A stretch of DNA of 64,000 bases from CBDCPI01 sp965220245 (GTDB lineage Bacteria > Chloroflexota > Dehalococcoidia > Lucifugimonadales > UBA3495): contig CBDCPI010000007.1 of assembly GCA_965220245.1 (NCBI GenBank), positions 23,457 through 87,456 of the forward strand. Reading direction: 5' to 3'. Below the pieces are notes generated by a model, which was not told the DNA's origin, searched no databases, and saw nothing but the letters and a program-made list of their open reading frames with translations. Both the position numbers and the translations under genes were made by a program. Below, one piece after another: positions 34,168-42,536 of this stretch. Each line of letters starts with the position of its first letter. The first letter of the stretch is position 1.

Positions 34168-37100
34168 TCAGAGGGAAGCTGCCTCTCGTTCCAGACGCTC
34201 AATGTCGACTTCGCTCAGGTTGAAGTACTTGGCTTCGGGATGGTGGAGCACCAGCGCCGAGACCGATGACTCGGGGTCCATCATGAACCCTTCCGTCAAC
34301 TCCATGCCAATGTTGGAGGTGACATCCAACAACCGGAAAAGCTGCTCTTGGTCCTCCAGCCTGGGGCAGGCGGGGTAACCGAATGAGAAGCGACGGCCCC
34401 GGTATTGGGTCCGGAAAAGGTCCTGGAAGGTTATCCCGGCCGGGTCGGCAAATCCCCACATCCGCCGGATTTGCTGGTGGAGCAGTTCGGCGAAGCCCTC
34501 GGCGCTCTCTAGGGCCAAGGCTTGGAGAATGTGGGAGTCCAAGAACCGGCCCTCGCTCTTTAATCGTTCGGAAAGCTCCAGTACCCCATTGCCGACGCTT
34601 ACCACAAATAACGCGACGTAGTCCATATCAGTGGTTAGTGGATAGTATCCGGTGTCCGGTGTCCTCTGACTAGCCACTGGTTCCTGCCCACTAACCACTC
34701 GCCACTGATCACTGACCACTGGCCGCACGTAATCGGCGAGACACAGTCCGTCCCTTTGGGCTTGGCGGCCAAAATAGAAGCTCTCCAGCACCGTGCGCCC
34801 ATCCGGCTGATAGATTAACAGACGCTGGCCATCCGATTGGGCGGGAAAGAACTTGAACACCGCGTTGGCGGTGATTGTGGGGTCGGCCAGGACCAGCTCC
34901 TCCACCCGCTGCACCGAGTGACGCAGTTCCTCGGCCGCCTTGTCACTGGCAGCCAACGCCTCAGCAAACCGGCCCCTAAAGCCCAAGTGGCGGCCGTACA
35001 GCATTTGCGGGTTGATATACGGGAAGACCTCTTCCAGGTCATAGTCCCGCAAAACATGTAGCCGGAGGTCGGGGGGGTTGGGCACCGGGAAGTCGTGGCT
35101 CAAGGCGGCTGCCGGGGAGGCCGCAGCAGCCTCTGATGCTGCCGGAGTTTCCGATGCGGCCAGCGCTTTCAGAAGTTGACCGGTCTCGGTCTCCAGAGCG
35201 GCTGCCAGCTTTTGCCGCTCGTCCGCTTCTTGAATAGTGTTGGCCAGCGCCAGCCCCGACATCGCGTCGGAGGCGTAGATCACCAGGTTTTGGTATTCGG
35301 GAGCGATGCGCAAGCGGGTGAATCGGTTTGACAGGGCGGCGCCGCCGACCATGATAGGACAGTCTACGCCGGCTAGGCGGAAGTCGTGGACCGTTTCTAC
35401 CATCATTTGGGCCGACTTCACTAGCAGTCCGGAAAGGCCGATTATATCCGGCTGGTGCTGCCGGTACGCATCGATTAACTCCTGGGGCGGCACCTTGATA
35501 CCTAGGTTGATAACTTGATACCCGTTGTTGGAGAGGATGATGTCGACCAGGTTCTTGCCGATGTCGTGGACGTCACCTTTGACAGTAGCCAGAACGATTT
35601 TACCCCGGGTGGCGCTATCCACCCGTTCCATGTACGGTTCCAGTTGACTCACCGCGAACTTCATGGACTCGGCGGACTGAAGCACCTCGGCAACTATGAG
35701 TTGGTTGGCGTTAAACTGCCGGCCGACTTCCTCCATCCCGGCCATGAGGGGACCGTTGATGATTTCCAACGGCTCTCGCCCGGCCAAGGCTTCGTCCAAG
35801 TCTTCAGCTAGGCCCTCTTTGGTGCCCTCGATGATGGCTTGGGCCAACCGCTGGTCCAGCGGCAGGTTACGGCGCTCCTCGTTGGTGGCCCTGGGCGCGC
35901 GCTCCCGGAAATGGGCGGCGAAGGCCGCGACGGGGTCCTCGCCGCGGTCCCAGATTAAGTCCTCGGCCAGGGTCCTCTCTTCCTCAGGAATCGAAGTGTA
36001 GCGCTGCATTAGTTCCGAGTTGACTATGGCTAGGTCCAAACCGGCCTGAACGCAGTGGTAGAGGAACACCGAGTTCAGCACTTCCCTGCCAGCGGTGGGG
36101 AGGCCGAACGAAACGTTGGATATACCCAAAACGGTCTTGGCTTGCGGCAAAGCTTCCTTGATCAGGCGCACACCTTCGATGGTTTCCGCCGCCGAGCCCA
36201 CGTAGTTGACGTCGCCGGTGCCCGCCGGGAACACCAAAGGGTCGAATATGATGTCCTCGGGCAACACCCCGTATTTTTCGGTCAAGAGCTCGAAAGAGCG
36301 GACCGCCACTTCCAGCTTGCGTTGCCGGGTGACGGCTTGCGCCTGCTCCTTGTCGTCGTCGATACAACCCACCACGAAAGCGGCGCCGTACTTTTTGGCC
36401 AAGGGGACCAGGTTTTGGAAGCGAGTCTCGCCGTCCTCCAAGTTGATCGAGTTGATGATCGACTTCCCTTGCAACCGCTTTAGGGCTTGCTCGACCACCT
36501 TCTCGTCGGTGGAGTCCACCATAATGGGGGCTTTGATTTTCTTCGTCAGCAGGTCCAGGAAGGTGATGATGTCCGCGGTCTCGTCCCGGTCCGGGTCCTG
36601 CAAACATACGTCCAAGATGTGGGCGCCGTTCCGCACTTGCCGCCGCCCCACCTCGGCAGCCTCTTCCCAAGCCCCATCGCCGATCAATTTGCGAAAGCGC
36701 CGGCTCCCCAGCACGTTGGTGCGTTCCCCAACAATGGTGGGCCGGGTGTCTTCATCCACCACCAAGGCGTCTATTCCGGAAACCCGCGTTTCGGCGCGGT
36801 CGGCCAGTTGGCGCGGCGGCTTGCCATCGGCCAACTCGCTCAGCAAACGTATATGCTCCGGGGTAGTCCCGCAGCAGCCGCCAACCAGGTTCAGCCAACC
36901 CTCTTCCACGAACCGGCCGACGGTAGCAGCCATCATTTCAGGCGTCTCGTTGTATCGTCCGTCTTCGTCCGGCAGCCCGGCGTTGGGGACGCACGCCACC
37001 GGGAACCGGGACAGCGCGGCCAAAGTACGAACGTGGTCAGTCATGAACTCGGGGCCAGTGGCGCAGTTTACGCCGAGCCACAACAGGTCCCGGTGGGCCA

Positions 37101-37755
37101 AGGAGGTATAAAGGGCCTCGGCGTCTTGCCCGGCCAGCAGAGTACCCATGGGCTCGATGGTGCCCTGCACTGCCACCGGGATTTCGCAGCCCAGTTCCAC
37201 GAATGCTTGGTCTATCCCCTCTAGCCCTGCTTTGATATTGATGGTGTCTTGTCCGGTTTCCAGCAAGAGCAAGTCGGCCCCGCCCTCAATGAGGCCGGCA
37301 GCTTGCTCCCGGTAAGACGCCGCCAACTCGTCGAAGGTAATGCCCCCGGTCACCGAAATAGTCTTGGTGGTCGGGCCCATCGCCCCGGCGACGAAGCGAG
37401 TTTTCTCCGCAGTGCTGGCCGCCTCCGCCGATTTTCGAGTTAATAGGGCGGCCTCGCGATTGATGCGGCGAGCTTCAGCCGCCAGGTTGTACTCGGCCAG
37501 CACCACCGAGGTCGCGCCGAAGGTGTTTGACCCCAGAATGTCGGCGCCAGCGTCCAGATAACCTCGGTAAATGTCCTCGATGACATCGGGGCGGGTTATA
37601 GTTACGTACTCGTTACAACCGTCGTACTCCGGGCCGCCGAAGTCCTCAGGCATGAGATTCCGCGCTTGGATGGCGGTGCCCCTGGGCCCGTCCATAACCA
37701 CAATTCGCTTCTTGAACAGCGCTTTCAACGCTTGGGTTCGAGCAGATTGGTCCAT
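34168..37755 (-). CDS. metH: Cobalamin-dependent methionine synthase with an in-frame repeat insertion
   Basis: 1195 residues, full-length MetH. Homocysteine domain with zinc Cys in GVNCATG and VGGCCGTTPEH (~residues 1-320); pterin domain from IVGERTNVLGSRRFRKLI (~340-600); cap and cobalamin domain with GDVHDIGKN (the B12-ligand His, ~740); AdoMet activation domain with FSFGYPACPRLEDQ (~1130). Between CLADYVRP and DMDYVALFVVS in the activation domain there are ~31 extra residues (VVSDQWRVVSGQEPVASQR...) encoded by a palindromic repeat at 34628-34720. ATG 37755 is preferred; the frame is open to 37803. No B12 or SAM riboswitch was recognised upstream. Confidence 0.95.
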   Translation of the reverse strand: MDQSARTQALKALFKKRIVVMDGPRGTAIQARNLMPEDFGGPEYDGCNEYVTITRPDVIEDIYRGYLDAGADILGSNTFGATSVVLAEYNLAAEARRINREAALLTRKSAEAASTAEKTRFVAGAMGPTTKTISVTGGITFDELAASYREQAAGLIEGGADLLLLETGQDTINIKAGLEGIDQAFVELGCEIPVAVQGTIEPMGTLLAGQDAEALYTSLAHRDLLWLGVNCATGPEFMTDHVRTLAALSRFPVACVPNAGLPDEDGRYNETPEMMAATVGRFVEEGWLNLVGGCCGTTPEHIRLLSELADGKPPRQLADRAETRVSGIDALVVDEDTRPTIVGERTNVLGSRRFRKLIGDGAWEEAAEVGRRQVRNGAHILDVCLQDPDRDETADIITFLDLLTKKIKAPIMVDSTDEKVVEQALKRLQGKSIINSINLEDGETRFQNLVPLAKKYGAAFVVGCIDDDKEQAQAVTRQRKLEVAVRSFELLTEKYGVLPEDIIFDPLVFPAGTGDVNYVGSAAETIEGVRLIKEALPQAKTVLGISNVSFGLPTAGREVLNSVFLYHCVQAGLDLAIVNSELMQRYTSIPEEERTLAEDLIWDRGEDPVAAFAAHFRERAPRATNEERRNLPLDQRLAQAIIEGTKEGLAEDLDEALAGREPLEIINGPLMAGMEEVGRQFNANQLIVAEVLQSAESMKFAVSQLEPYMERVDSATRGKIVLATVKGDVHDIGKNLVDIILSNNGYQVINLGIKVPPQELIDAYRQHQPDIIGLSGLLVKSAQMMVETVHDFRLAGVDCPIMVGGAALSNRFTRLRIAPEYQNLVIYASDAMSGLALANTIQEADERQKLAAALETETGQLLKALAASETPAASEAAAASPAAALSHDFPVPNPPDLRLHVLRDYDLEEVFPYINPQMLYGRHLGFRGRFAEALAASDKAAEELRHSVQRVEELVLADPTITANAVFKFFPAQSDGQRLLIYQPDGRTVLESFYFGRQAQRDGLCLADYVRPVVSDQWRVVSGQEPVASQRTPDTGYYPLTTDMDYVALFVVSVGNGVLELSERLKSEGRFLDSHILQALALESAEGFAELLHQQIRRMWGFADPAGITFQDLFRTQYRGRRFSFGYPACPRLEDQEQLFRLLDVTSNIGMELTEGFMMDPESSVSALVLHHPEAKYFNLSEVDIERLEREAASL
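34628..34720. repeat. Palindromic repeat inserted in frame in metH
   Basis: 93 bases with inverted-repeat ends: CAGTGGTTAGTGG-type sequence at the left (34625-34637) and CCACTAACCACTCGCCACTG at the right, plus extra CACTGACCACTGG. The length is a multiple of three and contains no stop in the metH frame. It encodes a VVSGQ/SDQW-type peptide often produced by dispersed repeats. Confidence 0.7.
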
Positions 37756-37882
37756 TTCCCTATAAACTCCGTCGAATACCGCCCTTAGATTCCAGGCCAC
37801 CATAACCCCGGCCGATTTGCCATCGTAGCATCGGGTAAGAGTCGATTACATCGCCGCACCCCGTTGTAGGACCGTTAACCGG

Positions 37883-40540
37883 CTACGCGTTAAGCCAGCT
37901 AGCTACTTCTTCCCGGTTCCGTTCCAACCACCGGATGTTCAACCTAATGCGCTCCAAAGACTGCCGGATGGTCCGTTCGGCGGCTGGCGCGGGGTGGTCG
38001 GTGAAGAAGGATTCTACATCCTGAAGCTGCTCTTCGCTGGTGAAGTTGCCGCAAATGGAGACCAGCCGCATCAACCCAAACCCGCCGGAGCCGTAGCGCC
38101 GGTCAAATTCGGCCCAGTTGTCTTTGACGAACTGCCAAGCCAAGTCCCGTCCTATCAGGTTTGACGCGACGCCGGTGACCACGAAGATGGTGTCTTGAGA
38201 GCGCACATCCGGGGATAGGGAGCGCTCCAGGGTATCCCGCAGCAACTCCAAGTCGGAGAACCTAGTTGTGGCCATCAGAAGCCGGATTTTCTCTTCCTGC
38301 AATGAAGTGGCTTTTTCCAGGTCCCACAGTTGATCATAAGTCGTCCGGTCTCCACCCAGGCCGGCCAAACCAAACACGGTGCCCCTAATATCGGGATGTA
38401 CCGTCGAAGGGTCTTGGAGGTATTGGTCGAAACGCAGTTTCCCTTGGGCCAGCACTTCGGTGTCGCCGTAGGTGGCCGCTTGGCTGAGAACGGTGCTGCG
38501 GAGCAAGGCGTCAAGGTGCCCTTCTCCAGCTTGGGCCTCCCAGCCCACACGCTGCACCGCCAGCCGGTAAATCTCACGGGCGAAGCCCTGGTAGGTTTGG
38601 TGGCTGGCCTCCCCTGCCAGCAAAACGTCAATGTCCCGTAAGTTGCTGGACAAGTCGCCCCACACCGAGGCGTCATTCTCGTGGATGTAGGCCTTGGCCA
38701 AGGACAAAAACTGGGTAACCGGCAACAGTCCGGCCCGGGAAAGGGAGTAAGCGTCGTTCTGGATACCCAACCGGTCCGGGGCCGGCAACTCCAAGGACTG
38801 GATGACTGGCACCAAGCGGTCCCAGTCCTCCGGTTGGTAGTTGACCCTAAAGAAGCCCGTCTGCTCGGAATTTACCTTGAACCAAGGGCCCTCGGGACTT
38901 CCGGCCTCTTTGGCTTGGCTGAGAACGGTAGCGCCCAGCGGCAAACGCCCCGTGCGGGCGTCCAGCAGCAAGGAGGCGGCTTCCGAGGCGCCGCTGCGAC
39001 TTACTCTCACCGGGACCCGCCACACCTCTGGGTCCGGGTTCCCGTCTCCGGCCTTTGGTTCAAGCAAAAGCCGGTCGTAAACAAACCGCTCTTGTGACAG
39101 GTCGAGCTCCAGGTTTTCCGGTCCGCCGGCAGTCTCGACTTGCAGCACCGGGTAACCCATTTGCTTGGTCCACGAGTCCATGATCGAGGTTACCGGTTGG
39201 CCTGACGACGACTCCAGGGCCGCCCACAGGTCTTCGGTGCGGGCGTTTCCGTATTGGTGGGAGGTTAGGTAGCCCTGTAGCCCCCGCTGGAAGGTGTCGG
39301 CGCCCAGGAACTGCTCCAGCATCCTAAGTACCGACGCGCCCTTGGAGTAACTGATGGCGTCGAAGAGTTGGCCGATTTCCGCCGGGTCCTTTACTTCCTG
39401 TTCGATGGGGTGGGAATTCTTCAGCCCGTCCAAGCTCAAGGCGCGATTGGTGTCCATATTTACGAACTGGGTCCACATGGCCCAGTCCGGGAACAGCCAG
39501 TCGACGGCCTTGGTCCCCATCCAAGAAGCGAAACTTTCGTTGAGCCACAAATCGTCCCACCACTCCATGGTAACCAGGTCGCCGAACCACATGTGGGCCA
39601 TTTCATGGGCCACCACTTCGGCGACCCGTTGCCTGGTCCCCGCCGAGGAATTGTCCGGGTCCACCAAGAGGGCGGTTTCCCGGTAGGTGATGGCGCCCCA
39701 GTTCTCCATGGCCCCGGCGGCGAAGTCGGGGATGGCAATATGGTCCAGCTTTTCCAGGGGGTAAGGGATGCCGAAGTATTCGTTGAAGAAGGTCAGCAGT
39801 TTCACCGAAGTATCGAGAGCAAACCTACCCTGTTCTTCCTTGCCCCTAGTCGTCCAAACCGCTACCCGGGTCGACCCGGCCGGGCCTTGGTATTCACCCT
39901 CAACGGAAGTCAAATCGCCGACTATGAAAGCCAAGAGATAGGTTGACATAATCGGCGTCTCAGCAAACCGCACCGATTTCAACCCTGGACCGGCGTCCGA
40001 CTCCCCAATTTCACTTATATCAAGGGCGGACGTATTGGATAGAGCGGCTAGGCCGGAGGGAATGACCAGCGTAACGTCAAAGCTGGCCTTGTGGGCGGGC
40101 TCGTCCCAGCAGGGAAAGGCCCGCCGGGCGTCGGTGGCCTCGAATTGGGTGGTCGCCAGGGTCCGCTCCTCACCATCATCGCCGGGGTACTGGCTGCGGT
40201 AAAACCCGCGAAGTTTGTCGTTCAGGACCCCGGTGAACTGCATCTCCAGTTGGGCTTTGCCAGGGGCCAGGGTTTCCCCGAAGTCCAGCGTGGCTGTCTC
40301 GGCATCGGCGTCCAGCGAAATAGACTTGGCCGCGGTGTCCGGACCGTTGCCGCGTAAGGTGGCCCCGCCAATCTCCAACTCCATCGCGTTCAGCACGATG
40401 ATGGAAGTCGGCTCGGCAATTTCGATGTCTACGGTCTGCTCGCCTTTGAAGGTAAAGGTTTCCAAATCGGGTTGCAGCGTCAGCCGGTATTTGCTGGGCT
40501 TGACGTTCCTGGGCAGTACGGCGGCTTCGGCAGAAGGCAT
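37883..40540 (-). CDS. M1 family zinc aminopeptidase
   Basis: 885 residues with the standard four-domain M1 layout. Residues ~1-200 are the beta-saddle, then the GAMEN exopeptidase motif (GAMENWGAITYRE) near 275 and the zinc motif HEMAHMWFGD with the third ligand Glu in LWLNESFASW 18 residues later, near 312-335. The catalytic Tyr region is in FDAISYSKGASVLRMLE. The ERAP1-like C-terminal helical domain covers ~540-870. It removes N-terminal residues from peptides, in the cytoplasm (no signal peptide). Upstream is the 42 bp repeat array. Confidence 0.95.
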   Translation of the reverse strand: MPSAEAAVLPRNVKPSKYRLTLQPDLETFTFKGEQTVDIEIAEPTSIIVLNAMELEIGGATLRGNGPDTAAKSISLDADAETATLDFGETLAPGKAQLEMQFTGVLNDKLRGFYRSQYPGDDGEERTLATTQFEATDARRAFPCWDEPAHKASFDVTLVIPSGLAALSNTSALDISEIGESDAGPGLKSVRFAETPIMSTYLLAFIVGDLTSVEGEYQGPAGSTRVAVWTTRGKEEQGRFALDTSVKLLTFFNEYFGIPYPLEKLDHIAIPDFAAGAMENWGAITYRETALLVDPDNSSAGTRQRVAEVVAHEMAHMWFGDLVTMEWWDDLWLNESFASWMGTKAVDWLFPDWAMWTQFVNMDTNRALSLDGLKNSHPIEQEVKDPAEIGQLFDAISYSKGASVLRMLEQFLGADTFQRGLQGYLTSHQYGNARTEDLWAALESSSGQPVTSIMDSWTKQMGYPVLQVETAGGPENLELDLSQERFVYDRLLLEPKAGDGNPDPEVWRVPVRVSRSGASEAASLLLDARTGRLPLGATVLSQAKEAGSPEGPWFKVNSEQTGFFRVNYQPEDWDRLVPVIQSLELPAPDRLGIQNDAYSLSRAGLLPVTQFLSLAKAYIHENDASVWGDLSSNLRDIDVLLAGEASHQTYQGFAREIYRLAVQRVGWEAQAGEGHLDALLRSTVLSQAATYGDTEVLAQGKLRFDQYLQDPSTVHPDIRGTVFGLAGLGGDRTTYDQLWDLEKATSLQEEKIRLLMATTRFSDLELLRDTLERSLSPDVRSQDTIFVVTGVASNLIGRDLAWQFVKDNWAEFDRRYGSGGFGLMRLVSICGNFTSEEQLQDVESFFTDHPAPAAERTIRQSLERIRLNIRWLERNREEVASWLNA

Positions 40541-40648
40541 AAGGCAACCCCCTTGCGGAATGTAGCTGGCAACGCGCCGGATATGATTTTACCACGAATT
40601 GCGAGAGGAGCTTGGCGGAGGCTGAGCCCGATTCTATGACCGGCCAAA

Positions 40649-40657
40649 TGATATAAT
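40649..40657 (+). promoter_or_regulatory. Extended -10 promoter leading into the 42 bp array
   Basis: TGATATAAT, a perfect extended -10 (TGnTATAAT). Transcription would begin about 7 bases later, at the first base or two of the tandem array, and continue towards the Uma2 gene at 41154. The related sequence TGGTATAATATGC precedes leuC. Confidence 0.5.
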
Positions 40658-40661
40658 ATGC

Positions 40662-41081
40662 GACGGTTTCCGTGTACCCCTAGCTTCAAGAACCGCCAAG
40701 CCAGACGGTTTCCGTGTACCCCTAGCTTCAAGAACCGCCAAGCCAGACGGTTTCCGTGTACCCCTAGCTTCAAGAACCGCCAAGCCAGACGGTTTCCGTG
40801 TACCCCTAGCTTCAAGAACCGCCAAGCCAGACGGTTTCCGTGTACCCCTAGCTTCAAGAACCGCCAAGCCAGACGGTTTCCGTGTACCCCTAGCTTCAAG
40901 AACCGCCAAGCCAGACGGTTTCCGTGTACCCCTAGCTTCAAGAACCGCCAAGCCAGACGGTTTCCGTGTACCCCTAGCTTCAAGAACCGCCAAGCCAGAC
41001 GGTTTCCGTGTACCCCTAGCTTCAAGAACCGCCAAGCCAGACGGTTTCCGTGTACCCCTAGCTTCAAGAACCGCCAAGCCA
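40662..41081. repeat. Perfect tandem array, 10 x 42 bp
   Basis: Ten identical 42 bp units starting at 40662, 40704, 40746, 40788, 40830, 40872, 40914, 40956, 40998 and 41040. Each begins GACGGTTTCCGTGTACCCCT and ends GAACCGCCAAGCCA. Within a unit GACGGTTTC-type and GAACCGCC sequences can pair across a 20-base loop. Because 42 is a multiple of three, frames stay open on both strands (14-residue repeats), but no ribosome site precedes the + frame. No spacers are present, so it is not CRISPR. It occupies the 614-base gap between the aminopeptidase and the first Uma2 gene. Confidence 0.95.
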
Positions 41082-41153
41082 AAGGAGAGACCGCACCCAC
41101 TTGGTCAGCCCGGCAATCGCCGGCCTCTTTCGTGGCGTGCGGGACCTATAACC

Positions 41154-41771
41154 ATGACTACTGCCAAGCAGCCTGCTATTGCGCCGGAAACAACCCTGCC
41201 CTACCGGCTGGCGCTGAACATTAGCGCCGTCGAGATGACAGAAGAGCAGTTCCTCAAGCTGTGCTCCGACAACGGGGACCTCAGAATGGAGCTTACGGCG
41301 AAGCGGGAGTTGATCATCATGCCGCCTGCGGGTTTAACAACAAGCCATCGCAATGCCAAGCTAAACTACCAACTGGTCGCTTGGTCTTACCAAGACGGTA
41401 CGGGGATAACCTTCGATTCATCCGGCGGATTCACTTTACCCAACGGGGCGGTGCTCTCCCCCGATGCCTCCTGGATACTACTGTCGCGGTGGGAATCACT
41501 GAGCCGGGCGGAGCAGGACAGGTTCGCCCCCATCTGCCCGGATTTTGTAATCGAACTTCGCTCGCCGTCGGACAGCTTGGCGATAACGCAGGAGAAGATG
41601 GCGGAGTACCTGGAAAACGGCGTCCGCTTGGGCTGGCTCATAGACCCGCGGAATAAGCGGGTGTACGTCTACCGGGTCGGCCAGCCCGTGGAGACCCTGG
41701 ATGGACCGGACACGGTTTCCGGCGAACCGGAATTGCCGGGTTTCGTGCTAGACCTGCGGACGATATGGTGA
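41154..41771 (+). CDS. Uma2 family endonuclease-fold protein (tandem copy A)
   Basis: 205 residues. PD-(D/E)XK-fold Uma2 protein: MELTAKRELIIMPP (catalytic Glu strand), SPDASWIL (Asp), CPDFVIELRSPSDSL and KMAEYLENGVRLGWLIDP. The first ~60 and last ~65 residues are almost identical to copy B at 41818, while the part between (TTSHRNAKLNYQLVAWSY..) differs. No good ribosome site is seen. Family function is unsettled; nuclease activity is inferred from fold. Confidence 0.82.
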   Translation: MTTAKQPAIAPETTLPYRLALNISAVEMTEEQFLKLCSDNGDLRMELTAKRELIIMPPAGLTTSHRNAKLNYQLVAWSYQDGTGITFDSSGGFTLPNGAVLSPDASWILLSRWESLSRAEQDRFAPICPDFVIELRSPSDSLAITQEKMAEYLENGVRLGWLIDPRNKRVYVYRVGQPVETLDGPDTVSGEPELPGFVLDLRTIW

Positions 41772-41817
41772 ATCGTGCCATGACCGGAAACTTTGTGTGC
41801 ATAAGGGAGCCGTAGCG

Positions 41818-42432
41818 ATGGCCGCCAAGCAGCCTGCTATTGCGCCGGAAACAACCTTGCCTTACCGGCTGGTGCTGGACATCAGCGCCCTCGAGATGAC
41901 GGAAGAGCAGTTCCTCAAGCTGTGCTCCGACAACGGGGACCTCAGAATGGAGCTTACGGCGAAGCAGGAGTTGATCATCATGCCGCCTGCGGGTTTGGAA
42001 AGTGGTTGGCAAGAGCTTGAATTGGCCCTACAGTTGGCTGTCTGGGCCAAGCAGGACGGGACCGGCCGCGCCTTCGGGCCATCCGCCGGTTATACCCTGC
42101 CCAACGGTGCGGTACGCGCTCCCGACGCTTCCTGGATGCCTTTGTCACGGTGGGAATCACTGAGCCGGGCGGAGCAGAGGTCATTCGGCCACGCCTTCCC
42201 GGACTTTGTTATTGAGGTCCGCTCGCCGTCGGACAGCCTGGCGATAACGCAGGAGAAGATGGCGGAGTACCTGGAAAACGGCGTCCGCTTGGGCTGGCTC
42301 ATAGACCCGCGGAACAAGCGGGTGTACGTCTACCGGCCCGGCCAGCCCGTGGAGACCCTGGATGGACCGGACACGGTTTCCGGCGAGCCGGCGCTGTCGG
42401 GTTTCGTGCTGGACCTGCGGGTAATCTGGTAG
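41818..42432 (+). CDS. Uma2 family endonuclease-fold protein (tandem copy B)
   Basis: 204 residues, paralogue of copy A 46 bases upstream. Same MELTAKQELIIMPPAG and KMAEYLENGVRLGWLIDP ends; middle reads ESGWQELELALQLAVWAKQD with RAPDASWMPL and FPDFVIEVRSPSDSL. Metal-binding acidic residues of the fold appear intact. ATG 41818 is preferred over an upstream in-frame GTG because AGGGAG (41803-41808) fits it. Confidence 0.82.
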   Translation: MAAKQPAIAPETTLPYRLVLDISALEMTEEQFLKLCSDNGDLRMELTAKQELIIMPPAGLESGWQELELALQLAVWAKQDGTGRAFGPSAGYTLPNGAVRAPDASWMPLSRWESLSRAEQRSFGHAFPDFVIEVRSPSDSLAITQEKMAEYLENGVRLGWLIDPRNKRVYVYRPGQPVETLDGPDTVSGEPALSGFVLDLRVIW

Positions 42433-42536
42433 GGGTGATTTAACTATGGACCTTACAAGAACACGGAGGTATTCCCCATTTTTGTCTATTCGCCCGGTGC
42501 GCTCCGGGGTTAATTTTTGCCATCTGCCCGAGGGCA

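Noticed and set aside
37756..37882. SAM or cobalamin riboswitch upstream of metH
   Set aside because: The gap is short and shows neither a B12-box-like GCCACTG nor a recognisable SAM riboswitch core.
40662..41081. CRISPR array
   Set aside because: All ten 42 bp units are identical and directly joined, with no spacers; no cas gene is near.
40658..41224. 188-residue protein made of a 14-residue repeat (and mirror frames on the minus strand)
   Set aside because: The frames stay open only because the unit is a multiple of three. There is no ribosome-binding site, and both strands show the same effect.
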